From the NCBI GenBank assembly GCA_905210055.1, contig CAJLVH010000015.1, positions 1 to 23,519 of the forward strand: a stretch of 23,519 nucleotides of DNA. Direction: 5' to 3'. Shown one piece after another: positions 7,634 through 14,805 of the stretch; the first letter of the stretch is position 1, and every line of letters starts with the position of its first letter. The stretch comes from an uncultured Enorma sp. Lineage in GTDB: Bacteria; Actinomycetota; Coriobacteriia; Coriobacteriales; Coriobacteriaceae. A program made the translations under genes and the position numbers. Under the pieces are notes generated by a model that was given only the letters and a program-made list of their open reading frames with translations, did no database searches and was not told where the DNA came from.

Positions 7634-8077
7634 CTAGGCCGCTCCGCTTGAGCCGAACCCGCCAGCTCCCCTATCCGTCTCATCAAGCTCGTCCACTTCA
7701 ACGAGCTGCACGGTGGGAACCTCTTGAATGACGAGCTGGGCGATGCGCTCGCCACGCTCGATATGGATGGCCTCGTGCGCATCGAGGTTGATGACGATAA
7801 CCTTGAGCTCGCCGCGATAATGCGCATCGATGAGACCAGGGGTGTTCGCTATGGAAAGACCGCGCTTAAGTGCCATGCCGCTGCGTGGCTGAACGAAGCC
7901 TGCGAAACCTTCGGGTAGAGCAATCGCAAGGCCTGTCGGGATGAGGACGCGCTCGAGGGGCGGGATGTCCACCGTCTCGTTTGCACGAAGATCGAGACCA
8001 GCATCACCGGTATAGGCATATGAGGGAAGCTCGACGGAGGGATCGAGACGCTTGATCGAAACCTGAATCTGAGACAT
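7634..8077 (-). CDS. dut: dUTP diphosphatase (dUTPase)
   Basis: Trimeric enzyme that hydrolyses dUTP to dUMP and pyrophosphate, keeping uracil out of DNA and feeding dTMP synthesis. All five family motifs are present in the 147-aa product: GDAGLDL (24-30), PRSG (64-67), GLIDAHYRGE (81-90), RGERIAQLVI (108-117) and the C-terminal RGAGGFGSSG (136-145). The start ATG (8077) lies 3 nt after the nrdR stop, with GAGG/AGGA sequence overlapping the nrdR end as ribosome binding site, so the two are cotranscribed and probably translationally coupled. Confidence 0.96.
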   Translation of the reverse strand: MSQIQVSIKRLDPSVELPSYAYTGDAGLDLRANETVDIPPLERVLIPTGLAIALPEGFAGFVQPRSGMALKRGLSIANTPGLIDAHYRGELKVIVINLDAHEAIHIERGERIAQLVIQEVPTVQLVEVDELDETDRGAGGFGSSGAA

Positions 8078-8080
8078 GTC

Positions 8081-8524
8081 CTACCTCAACTTTGCGAGTT
8101 CCTCGTTGAACTCATCGATATCTTTGAAATCGCGATAGACGGAGGCGAAGCGAATATAGGCAACCTTATCGAGCTTTTCGAGGCGCTTGAGTACCATGTC
8201 GCCGATATCGTGCGAAGTCACGTTGGTTAGCGTGCGACTGCGAAGCTCGAGTTCGATATCGTCGATAAGTGCATTGAGCCGCGATACATCGATATCGCGC
8301 TTCGAAGTTGCACGCATAAGACCCACGAGTAGCTTATTGCGGTCGAAAGGCTGTTTCGTCCCATCGCTCTTGATAACCTCGATGGGATCCTCGCACCGTT
8401 CGAACGTCGTGAATCGGTAACCGCAGGACCGGCATTCCCGACGGCGCCTGATTGCGTTGCTCGCCTCTTGCGTGCGTGAATCGATGACTCGAGTATCTGC
8501 TCCGCCGCACCGCGGACAACGCAT
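8081..8524 (-). CDS. nrdR: Transcriptional repressor NrdR
   Basis: Nucleotide-sensing repressor of ribonucleotide reductase genes. The 147-aa protein has an N-terminal zinc ribbon with C3, C6, C31 and C34 (CPRCG and CRSCGYRFTTFER) and a C-terminal ATP-cone (about 46-136, beginning PIEVIKSDGTKQPFDRNKL), which binds ATP/dATP. ATG 8524 follows GGAGGG. It heads the operon with dut and a purine permease. An NrdR-box-like site lies about 65 nt upstream, suggesting autoregulation. No ribonucleotide reductase gene is in the window. Confidence 0.96.
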   Translation of the reverse strand: MRCPRCGGADTRVIDSRTQEASNAIRRRRECRSCGYRFTTFERCEDPIEVIKSDGTKQPFDRNKLLVGLMRATSKRDIDVSRLNALIDDIELELRSRTLTNVTSHDIGDMVLKRLEKLDKVAYIRFASVYRDFKDIDEFNEELAKLR

Positions 8525-8588
8525 GGCACCCTCCTTCGCGAATGGAACTTCACAAGGATAGCACGGATTGGGATTTACGACGAAAAAA

Positions 8589-8604
8589 GTTCAATATATA
8601 GTGC
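8589..8604 (-). promoter_or_regulatory. NrdR-box-like site upstream of nrdR
   Basis: Read on the minus strand, GCACTATATATTGAAC contains CTATATATTG, which matches the NrdR-box core CWATATATWG at every position. It lies 65-80 nt upstream of the nrdR start. ATGACC lies 18 nt before TATATA, so the box may overlap a -10 element. The outer half-site on one side is poor and I could not find a clear second box at the usual spacing. Confidence 0.5.
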
Positions 8605-8660
8605 CCAAGACCGTTTCGGGTCATGCTCTCGAAACATATGTGAGGTGCGACTCGAGCAAA

Positions 8661-9161
8661 TTAATTCAGAGCGGGAACAAGGAGCTCCATGCCGGGCTGC
8701 AGCGCCGACTGCTCAAGATCGTTCCACGTACGGATGAGATCGACGGACTGCTGCGTGGTAAGACCATCGACGCCATGCTCCTCGGCAATGTCCCAAAGCG
8801 TATCACCGGGAGCCACCGACACCGTCGTTCGCTCCGTCTCGACGAGCGCCCGTTCGAACGTGCGCGCTTCTGATCCAAGTACGGTAAAGAGCGCAGCCAG
8901 CACTACCGCGATCATCGCCACCGTCACGAATGCGAACGCAATGTTGCTAAATTGACGACGAGCACCATGTAGCGCTTGCGCCTGCGCAGGCTGAACGGTT
9001 CGCGATGACATATATAGGGGCTTCGTACTCTGCGTGCACGAGCGCGGTGAAGCGGGAAGCGTGAGGATCTCGGTCTCGTAAGCGTAGCATGCGGTTAGAG
9101 AATCGTTATGGGAATCGGAAAGCGCAAGATTGCCATCGATGAGAGCGAAATTCGAGTTCAT
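8661..9161 (-). CDS. Membrane-anchored LysM protein, candidate SOS division inhibitor
   Basis: 166-aa protein with a hydrophilic N-terminus (1-70), one transmembrane segment (about 71-96, FSNIAFAFVTVAMIAVVLAA onward) and a C-terminal LysM peptidoglycan-binding domain (about 112-163, VSVAPGDTLWDIA to LQPGMELLVP). By topology the LysM domain faces the wall. ATG 9161 is preceded by AAGGGGA. It is divergent from lexA, with LexA boxes in its promoter. The same layout is known for B. subtilis yneA and M. tuberculosis Rv2719c, small LysM/membrane proteins that block division or act on the wall during DNA damage. Orthology is inferred from position and architecture, as sequence outside LysM is not recognisable. 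Confidence 0.82.
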   Translation of the reverse strand: MNSNFALIDGNLALSDSHNDSLTACYAYETEILTLPASPRSCTQSTKPLYMSSRTVQPAQAQALHGARRQFSNIAFAFVTVAMIAVVLAALFTVLGSEARTFERALVETERTTVSVAPGDTLWDIAEEHGVDGLTTQQSVDLIRTWNDLEQSALQPGMELLVPALN

Positions 9162-9231
9162 GTGATCCCCTTTCTTGAAGTATGTCGCTTACGGTTATAT
9201 CTCCGCGCCCGGACAAAAAAGTTCTGGCGTT

Positions 9232-9245
9232 AGAACGAGTGTTCG
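9232..9245. promoter_or_regulatory. LexA (SOS) box 1
   Basis: AGAACGAGTGTTCG matches the Gram-positive LexA operator core GAAC-N4-GTTC. It overlaps the predicted transcription start of the divergent LysM gene. Confidence 0.8.
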
Positions 9246-9251
9246 TATATC

Positions 9252-9279
9252 ATTATCTTCGAACAGTTGTTCTTGTCAA
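9252..9279 (-). promoter_or_regulatory. Promoter of the LysM gene
   Basis: On the minus strand, TTGACA (9274-9279) and GATAAT (9252-9257) are separated by 16 nt. The -35 is a perfect consensus and the -10 differs at one base. LexA box 2 fills almost the whole spacer, so LexA binding should block RNA polymerase. The leader would be about 80 nt. Confidence 0.75.
9260..9273. promoter_or_regulatory. LexA (SOS) box 2
   Basis: CGAACAGTTGTTCT matches GAAC-N4-GTTC. It sits inside the spacer of the LysM gene promoter. A possible lexA -35 (TTGTTC, 9267-9272, with AACAAT 17 nt further on) overlaps it. Confidence 0.88.
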
Positions 9280-9287
9280 GAGAAAAT

Positions 9288-9301
9288 CGAACAATTGTTT
9301 G
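9288..9301. promoter_or_regulatory. LexA (SOS) box 3
   Basis: CGAACAATTGTTTG matches the operator with one change in the last half-site (GTTT). It overlaps the probable lexA -10 region and lies about 20 nt before the lexA start, consistent with lexA autoregulation. Confidence 0.8.
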
Positions 9302-9319
9302 GAATATGAGGAGGAGCCG

Positions 9320-9958
9320 ATGGCACGCAAGATTTCTAAGCGCCAGCAGCAGATCTACGATTTCATTCGCGAATATCAGCTTGAAAAAGGGTATCCGCCG
9401 AGCGTGCGCGAGATGGCAGCAGCCGTCGGCCTGTCATCTCCCTCCACGGTGCACGCTCATCTCAGTGCACTTGAAGAGCGCGGACTCATCAAGCGTGATG
9501 CGACCAAGCCCCGCGCGCTCGAGCTTTTCAACGAGGACGGCACCTCTGTCAACCTCGCAGAGGTCAAGGAATCACCTGATCGCGGCACGATCACGCTTCC
9601 GCTCGTTGGGCGCGTCGCCGCTGGTATGCCCATCCTTGCCGAGCAAAACGTTGAGGATTCCTTTACCGTCCCCACCGAGATCGCGACCGATTCCTCCTCG
9701 TTCGTCCTCGAGGTGCACGGCGACTCCATGATCAACGTCGGCATCTTCAATGGCGACTACCTCATCGTGCGCGAGCAACCGAACGCCATGAACGGCGAGA
9801 TCGTCGTCGCTATGATCGACAACGAGGCCACAGTCAAGACCTTCTATAAAGAACGCGGCCGTGTCCGGCTCCAACCCGAGAACGACACCATGGAACCCAT
9901 CTATGCGGATAACCCGCAGATCCTGGGTAAAGTCGTCGCCCTCATGCGCAGGTTCTAA
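9320..9958 (+). CDS. lexA: SOS repressor LexA
   Basis: Repressor and self-cleaving protease of the DNA damage response. The 212-aa product has an N-terminal winged helix (1-65, with YPPSVREMAAAVGLSSPSTV at 25-44) and a C-terminal S24 peptidase domain. The cleavage site is A101-G102 in VGRVAAGMP, and the catalytic residues are S136 (HGDSM) and K173 (TVKTF). ATG 9320 follows GAGGAGGAG. The open frame reaches back to 9182, but that stretch holds the LexA boxes and is not coding. It is divergent from the LysM gene, and three operators lie between them. A membrane protein gene follows after 6 nt. Confidence 0.97.
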   Translation: MARKISKRQQQIYDFIREYQLEKGYPPSVREMAAAVGLSSPSTVHAHLSALEERGLIKRDATKPRALELFNEDGTSVNLAEVKESPDRGTITLPLVGRVAAGMPILAEQNVEDSFTVPTEIATDSSSFVLEVHGDSMINVGIFNGDYLIVREQPNAMNGEIVVAMIDNEATVKTFYKERGRVRLQPENDTMEPIYADNPQILGKVVALMRRF

Positions 9959-9964
9959 CCGGCT

Positions 9965-10693
9965 ATGGAGGCTACCAGCACACCCGGGCGCGAACGTATC
10001 TGCTTGTTCGATACGCTGCGCGGATTCACCATCATATCAATGGTGCTCTTTCACGCAGCGTACGATGCTACCTATCTGTTCGGCTTCGATATCCCGTGGT
10101 TTAGTGACCCTGTTGCGCAGAACATCTGGCGGTGTTCCATCAGCTGGGTGTTCTTGCTGCTTGCCGGCTGGATGACGCAGCTTTCCAGAAACAACCTCAA
10201 ACGTGCGGGAATCTATGGAGCGGCTGCGCTAACGGTGTTCCTCACGACCTCTATCGCAAACGTCGATACACCCGTTTCTTTCGGTATCTTGTTTTGCATG
10301 GCGGCGAGCACGCTTGTCTACGCGCTCGCCTCCCCTATCTTGGATCGCGTGCATCCCGCCCTCGGAGTCGGCATAGCGCTCGCTCTCTTCGCCCTCACCT
10401 ATATGCTGCCCGAACAGCGCTATGACATCGAAGGGCTCGCATGGCTCGGCATTCCCAGCACAACGTTCGCCTCGGGCGATTACTACCCGCTCATGCCTTA
10501 TGGGTTTCTCTATATGGCTGGAATGTATGCAGCGCGTCTCTTCGCACGCTACTCACCAGAAGGGTATCCCGCATGGATGCGCCGGAACTGGGTTCCTGTA
10601 CTCAGTTCCGTCGGCCGTGCGAGCCTGGTCATCTATCTCATTCACCAACCACTGCTCATCTGCCTGTTTATGCTCATCACAAGCGCAGCATAA
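9965..10693 (+). CDS. DUF1624 / heparan-alpha-glucosaminide N-acetyltransferase-like membrane protein
   Basis: 242-aa membrane protein with about seven hydrophobic segments. Its start, RICLFDTLRGFTIISMVLFHAAYDATY (residues 11-37 in pieces), is typical of DUF1624 and acyltransferase-3-like proteins, with a conserved D-x-x-R-G and a histidine (H30) in the first membrane helix. The end, GRASLVIYLIHQPLL, is also typical. Such proteins are thought to transfer acyl groups across the membrane, but the substrate here is unknown. It begins 6 nt after lexA with no clear ribosome binding site, so expression is probably coupled to lexA. No intrinsic terminator was found in the 119-nt gap after it. Confidence 0.78.
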   Translation: MEATSTPGRERICLFDTLRGFTIISMVLFHAAYDATYLFGFDIPWFSDPVAQNIWRCSISWVFLLLAGWMTQLSRNNLKRAGIYGAAALTVFLTTSIANVDTPVSFGILFCMAASTLVYALASPILDRVHPALGVGIALALFALTYMLPEQRYDIEGLAWLGIPSTTFASGDYYPLMPYGFLYMAGMYAARLFARYSPEGYPAWMRRNWVPVLSSVGRASLVIYLIHQPLLICLFMLITSAA

Positions 10694-10812
10694 GCATTCG
10701 CAGTTCGGTAGGGCAAAGGCTGCCTTATCGCACATACAAGCGGACTCAAGCAGATTGATCGACTCAGCATCAATGATGCAGAATGCTCAATTGATTCAGC
10801 AAGGAGAACGTC

Positions 10813-12114
10813 TCACGCGGCCGTTGAGTCGTCCGCATACGCCATCAATCGTCCCGCGATGCGCGCCGGTACCTTGGCGACGATATGGACTGCGCTCGCT
10901 TCGAACTCCTCAACCATGACCTGGCCGAAATCGTGCACGAGCTTAAGTGCTGAACCCTCGCTATAGGGAATCGTCAGGTCGAGCATGCGGTCGGTCGCTG
11001 CGGCCTCTTCCGCGATACGCGAGACAAGTGCGTCGACACCCTCGCCGGTAAGCGCCGAAACGCAGACGGCGGCAGGAAAGATGCGGCGCAGATCCGCACG
11101 GCCAAAGGCGTCGACGCAATCCATCTTGTTAAGTACTACCACGGCAGGGGTCTGACCGGATCCGATCTCCTCAAGTACCGCATCGACGGCATCGAGCTGT
11201 CGCATGAGATTCTCATCGGAAGCATCCGCAACCTTGAGGATAAGGTCTGCCTCGCGTGCCTCGGTAAGCGTCGATTTGAATGCGTCGACGAGCCCGTGAG
11301 GGAGCTTCTGGATGAACCCGACAGTATCGGTGAGCGTCAGCTGGCGACCCCCGGGCAACCGATAGGAGCGCGTCGTGGGATCGAGCGTGGCGAAGAGCTT
11401 ATCCTGGGCGAGGACATTCGACCCGGTAAGACGATTGAGCAGAGATGATTTCCCAGCATTCGTATAGCCGGCTAAAGCCACGCGGAACGCTGGCGACGAG
11501 ACCCGCTCCTTCGACTGTACACGCCGCCTGCGTTCGACGGTCTCGAGTTCACGACGAACCGTGGCGATGCGATTGCGGATAAGGCGACGATCGACCTCGA
11601 GCTGGCTCTCGCCTTGACCGAACCTGCTGCCGATACCTCCGCGGGTCTGCTCCTTGGCGAGATGGCTCCACATGCCCCGTAACCGCGGTAGCAGATACTG
11701 AAGCTGCGCAAGCTGCACTTGCAACCTACCCTCACGGGTCTGCGCATGGAGTCCGAAAATATCAAGGATGAGCGCCGTGCGGTCGATGATCTTGACAGGC
11801 TCGCCAACGGCACGTTCGAGGTTCGTTTGCTGCGAAGGAGTAAGGTCGTCGTCGAAAATGACAACATCGATATCCAGGCGCTTCACAAGACCGCAGATCT
11901 CTTCAACTTTACCTGACCCGATGAACGTCTTAGGATACGGGCGCTCCAAGCGCTGCGTGACGCGCGCAACGCATACGGCACCGGCGGTATCGGCAAGGCG
12001 TTCGAGCTCATCGAGCGATCGCTCAACTGGCCAGGCGGTACCGCGCATTTCGACACCGACAAGCAGTGCCCGTTCAGGAGAAGGAGCAGTGGAAATGAAA
12101 TCAAAGCGCGTCAT
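10813..12114 (-). CDS. hflX: Ribosome-associated GTPase HflX
   Basis: GTPase that binds the 50S subunit and rescues stalled ribosomes under stress in studied bacteria. The 433-aa product has the N-terminal HflX domain (about 1-205, with GSGKVEEI at 67-74), a Lys/Arg-rich helical linker, and a G domain: G1 GYTNAGKS (216-223), G3 DTVGF (263-267) and G4 NKMD (329-332). A C-terminal extension follows. The start codon overlaps the miaA stop in an ATGA, so translation is coupled. miaA next to hflX is a common order; hfq, often between them in Firmicutes, is absent. Confidence 0.95.
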   Translation of the reverse strand: MTRFDFISTAPSPERALLVGVEMRGTAWPVERSLDELERLADTAGAVCVARVTQRLERPYPKTFIGSGKVEEICGLVKRLDIDVVIFDDDLTPSQQTNLERAVGEPVKIIDRTALILDIFGLHAQTREGRLQVQLAQLQYLLPRLRGMWSHLAKEQTRGGIGSRFGQGESQLEVDRRLIRNRIATVRRELETVERRRRVQSKERVSSPAFRVALAGYTNAGKSSLLNRLTGSNVLAQDKLFATLDPTTRSYRLPGGRQLTLTDTVGFIQKLPHGLVDAFKSTLTEAREADLILKVADASDENLMRQLDAVDAVLEEIGSGQTPAVVVLNKMDCVDAFGRADLRRIFPAAVCVSALTGEGVDALVSRIAEEAAATDRMLDLTIPYSEGSALKLVHDFGQVMVEEFEASAVHIVAKVPARIAGRLMAYADDSTAA

Positions 12115-13034
12115 GATCTGCCAATCGCATCCAAAATAAAGGTAGCGGCAGCATCCTCATCAAGTTCATCCATGGATATCCACGAGATGCGACCATCGCG
12201 CCTGAACCAGGAGAGCTGGCGCTTCGCATAGCGGCGAGAACGCATCTTGATAAGTTCAACCGCCTCATCCAAGGCAATCGTACCCTCAAGATATGCGATG
12301 AGCTCCTTGTAGCCGATCGCTTGACGCGCGGTGAGTGCAGGGGCAGCGCCGGCGTTCATGAGCCGCTCGACCTCATCGATGAGCCCTGCCGCGATCATCG
12401 CGTCGACCCGATCGTCGATACGCTGGTAGAGGCGTTCGCGCTCCATCGTCAATCCGAAATACACCGCTTCATAGCACGGACGCGGCGCAGAGAACGCAGC
12501 TTTTTGATCGGCATATGAAGTGCCCTCGTCGAGCATCTCGAGAGCCCGTATGACGCGTCGCACGTTATGCTCATGGATAACGTCGGCGCTTCGTGGATCG
12601 CGCGAGCGAAGCAGCTCATGCAAGGCATGCGAACCCGCTTCGTTGGCAAGGCGCTCATAGCGTACTCTCGCGTCGCTCTTCGTCTCACCTGCGGGAAAAT
12701 CCATCTCATCGAGGGCGGCTCGTAGATACAGACCGGTGCCGCCGCAGAGGACAACAGGCTTTCCCAGGGCACGCAACCGCTCGATCTCGCACCGCGCATC
12801 CCGTTGGAACAGGGCAGCGGAATAGTTCACCGCAGGATCGACCAGATCGACAAGCCTGAGCGGCACAAGGCGCTCGTTGACCGGTGTCTTCGCGGTACCG
12901 ATATCCATACCTCGATACACCTGCATGGCATCGACTGAAAGGACATCTGTGTCGAGCGCTCGCGCAACGCGATCCGCGACGGCGCTCTTGCCGACAGCGG
13001 TGGGGCCTACGATAGCGACAATCGACGCACTCAT
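12111..13034 (-). CDS. miaA: tRNA dimethylallyltransferase
   Basis: Adds a dimethylallyl group from DMAPP to N6 of A37 in tRNAs reading UNN codons, making i6A. The 307-aa protein has the P-loop GPTAVGKS (10-17), the family motifs SVDAMQVYRGMDIGTAK (33-49) and LCGGTGLYLRA further on, and RQAIGYKELIAYLEG near the C-terminus. It overlaps miaB upstream and hflX downstream by 4 nt each (ATGA). MiaB acts on its product, so the two successive enzymes are coupled on one transcript. Confidence 0.97.
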   Translation of the reverse strand: MSASIVAIVGPTAVGKSAVADRVARALDTDVLSVDAMQVYRGMDIGTAKTPVNERLVPLRLVDLVDPAVNYSAALFQRDARCEIERLRALGKPVVLCGGTGLYLRAALDEMDFPAGETKSDARVRYERLANEAGSHALHELLRSRDPRSADVIHEHNVRRVIRALEMLDEGTSYADQKAAFSAPRPCYEAVYFGLTMERERLYQRIDDRVDAMIAAGLIDEVERLMNAGAAPALTARQAIGYKELIAYLEGTIALDEAVELIKMRSRRYAKRQLSWFRRDGRISWISMDELDEDAAATFILDAIGRS

Positions 13035-14401
13035 CGAGGATCGCCAGCGACCGTTCCGGAGAGATACCAGGTACGAGCAACATCGACGTCGACATCAACG
13101 ATGTGCCCGACATACATGTCGAGCGATGCGCCCTCGGGAATGGGTGCGTGGACGGTTTGGTTCTTCGGACTCTTGCCCTGAAGGATGCGTGCATCCTTCT
13201 TGGAAGCGCCCTCGACGAGCACGGGCACCCGTTGTCCAAGTTCATGCTGGTTGAATGCGTATGCGGTGCCTTCGATAGCTTTAACAAGCCTATCGAAGCG
13301 CTCCTGGATGACCTCGCGCGGCGTGGAATCCTCGATCTTGGCCGCAGGCGTTCCCTCGCGGCGCGAGTAGATGAACGTGAAGGCTTGCGCGTAACCAACC
13401 TCTTCAGCAAGTGAAAGGGTCTGCTCGAAATCTTCTTCGGTCTCTCCTGGGAACCCGACGATGATATCGGTGGTAAGCGCGATGCCTGGGATGCGCTCGC
13501 GAACGGCGTCGACGAGCCGCAGGTAATCCTCACGCGAATAACGGCGGTTCATGAGCTTCAAGATGCGACTCGAACCAGACTGCACGGCGAGCTGCAGATG
13601 CGGCATGACGGCCGGCACCTCGGCCATGGTCTCGATCGTCTGCAACGAGAGATCTTTCGGATGCGAAGACGTGAAGCGGATGCGCTCGATGCCGGTCTCC
13701 CCCACCGCACGCAGCAGCTCAGCGAAGCGCGGCTCACCATGGACGTCGCGACCATACGAGTTGACGTTCTGTCCGAGGAGCGTTACCTCACGCACCCCGC
13801 AGCGCACAAGACCAGCTACTTCATCGACGATGGCGTCGAACGGACGGCTCTTCTCGCGTCCGCGTACATAAGGAACGATGCAGTACGTGCAGAAGTTATT
13901 GCAGCCTGTCATGATGGGCACCCACGCGTGGAACGGCTGCTCTCGATGCCAGGGAAGCGTTGTAGCTGCAGGCAGGTCGCCCTCCGCCGTGTCGATATGG
14001 CGCTCGTCGTCCTCGAAAGCCTGAGCCAGGAGCTCGTCCACATGCGCGATGGCTTGCGTGCCGAAGATGACGTCGACGTTGTCGATATGCGAAAGGAGTC
14101 GCTCGCCATCGCGTTGAGCAATGCAGCCGCCAACCGCGATCACACGCTTGCCAGATGGCGGTACGGGAAGGCTCTTGCATGAGGAGCACTGACCGTACAA
14201 ACGCTGGTCTGCCGCCTCGCGCACGCAGCAGGTCATGAAGATAACGATATCCGCATCCGCGGGATCGGCAGCGAGAAAGCAGCCGAGGGAGTCGAGTAGA
14301 CCCGAGACGCGCTCGGAGTCATGCAGGTTCATCTGGCAGCCGAACGTCCGGATGAAGTACGTCTTGCCCGCCAGGATGGACTGCGTGTCCTGATGGCTCA
14401 T
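13031..14401 (-). CDS. miaB: tRNA-2-methylthio-N6-dimethylallyladenosine synthase
   Basis: Radical SAM methylthiotransferase converting i6A37 to ms2i6A37 in tRNA. The 456-aa protein has the N-terminal UPF0004 domain with cluster cysteines C22 (FGCQMN), C58 or C59, and C93 (GGCIAQ), then the radical SAM triad C167, C171, C174 in GCNNFCTYCIVPYVRGRE, and a C-terminal TRAM domain. FGCQMN and YVRGREKSRP favour MiaB over RimO, which is encoded separately in this window. The start ATG lies 2 nt after the spoVS stop; the ribosome binding site is weak, suggesting coupling. Confidence 0.96.
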   Translation of the reverse strand: MSHQDTQSILAGKTYFIRTFGCQMNLHDSERVSGLLDSLGCFLAADPADADIVIFMTCCVREAADQRLYGQCSSCKSLPVPPSGKRVIAVGGCIAQRDGERLLSHIDNVDVIFGTQAIAHVDELLAQAFEDDERHIDTAEGDLPAATTLPWHREQPFHAWVPIMTGCNNFCTYCIVPYVRGREKSRPFDAIVDEVAGLVRCGVREVTLLGQNVNSYGRDVHGEPRFAELLRAVGETGIERIRFTSSHPKDLSLQTIETMAEVPAVMPHLQLAVQSGSSRILKLMNRRYSREDYLRLVDAVRERIPGIALTTDIIVGFPGETEEDFEQTLSLAEEVGYAQAFTFIYSRREGTPAAKIEDSTPREVIQERFDRLVKAIEGTAYAFNQHELGQRVPVLVEGASKKDARILQGKSPKNQTVHAPIPEGASLDMYVGHIVDVDVDVARTWYLSGTVAGDPR

Positions 14402-14403
14402 GG

Positions 14404-14724
14404 CTACTGCACCGCCGTCATATGGTTCGGATAATCGGGGGCGTCGACGCTATTGATGGAAAGCGCATGCACGAGCACGGCCAAGCGGATCGCAGTGCGG
14501 GACTCACCGTTGATAAGGATGTCCGAAAACGTCGGGGAACAAGAGATGTCGAGACCCGTAGGGATGAGAAAGCCGCGCGCGATGGCCATAGCCTTGATAG
14601 CTTGATTCACGGCGCCGGCCCCGACGCATTGCATGTTGACGGGAACGCCATCTTTGACCATGCCAGCTATGGCTCCGGCAACCGACGCGGGTGAGGATTT
14701 GCTCGACACTTTGAGATATTCCAT
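14404..14724 (-). CDS. spoVS: SpoVS family protein
   Basis: Small Alba-like protein family named after stage V sporulation protein S of Bacillus. The 106-aa product starts MEYLKVSSKSSPASVAGAIA, the family hallmark, and continues with VGAGAVNQAIKAMAIARGF. It is about 20 residues longer than the usual 86, because of the tail NSVDAPDYPNHMTAVQ. ATG 14724 follows AGGAG. SpoVS homologues also occur in non-spore-formers, and their molecular role is unclear, with nucleic-acid binding suggested by fold. It lies ahead of miaB and just after the rny-ATPase pair, similar to the B. subtilis order. Confidence 0.95.
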   Translation of the reverse strand: MEYLKVSSKSSPASVAGAIAGMVKDGVPVNMQCVGAGAVNQAIKAMAIARGFLIPTGLDISCSPTFSDILINGESRTAIRLAVLVHALSINSVDAPDYPNHMTAVQ

Positions 14725-14772
14725 GATGCTCCTGCGTGTATGGTTCGAAAATGCAGCTCTTTGACTTTACCC

Positions 14773-14802
14773 TATATAGGCAGGTAGAGCAAGCAATTCC
14801 AA
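14773..14802 (-). promoter_or_regulatory. Possible promoter of spoVS-miaB-miaA-hflX
   Basis: On the minus strand, TTGGAA (14797-14802) and TATATA (14773-14778) are 18 nt apart, in the 81-nt gap between the ATPase gene and spoVS. The match is moderate. Confidence 0.35.
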
Positions 14803-14805
14803 AAC

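Noticed and set aside
9182..9319. N-terminal extension of lexA to 9182
   Set aside because: The stretch contains the three LexA operators and promoter elements; ATG 9320 has a strong ribosome binding site and the canonical LexA N-terminus.
10694..10812. Terminator between the convergent DUF1624 and hflX genes
   Set aside because: Small hairpins such as GCATC-AAT-GATGC are present but none has a T tract; nothing else was found in the gap.
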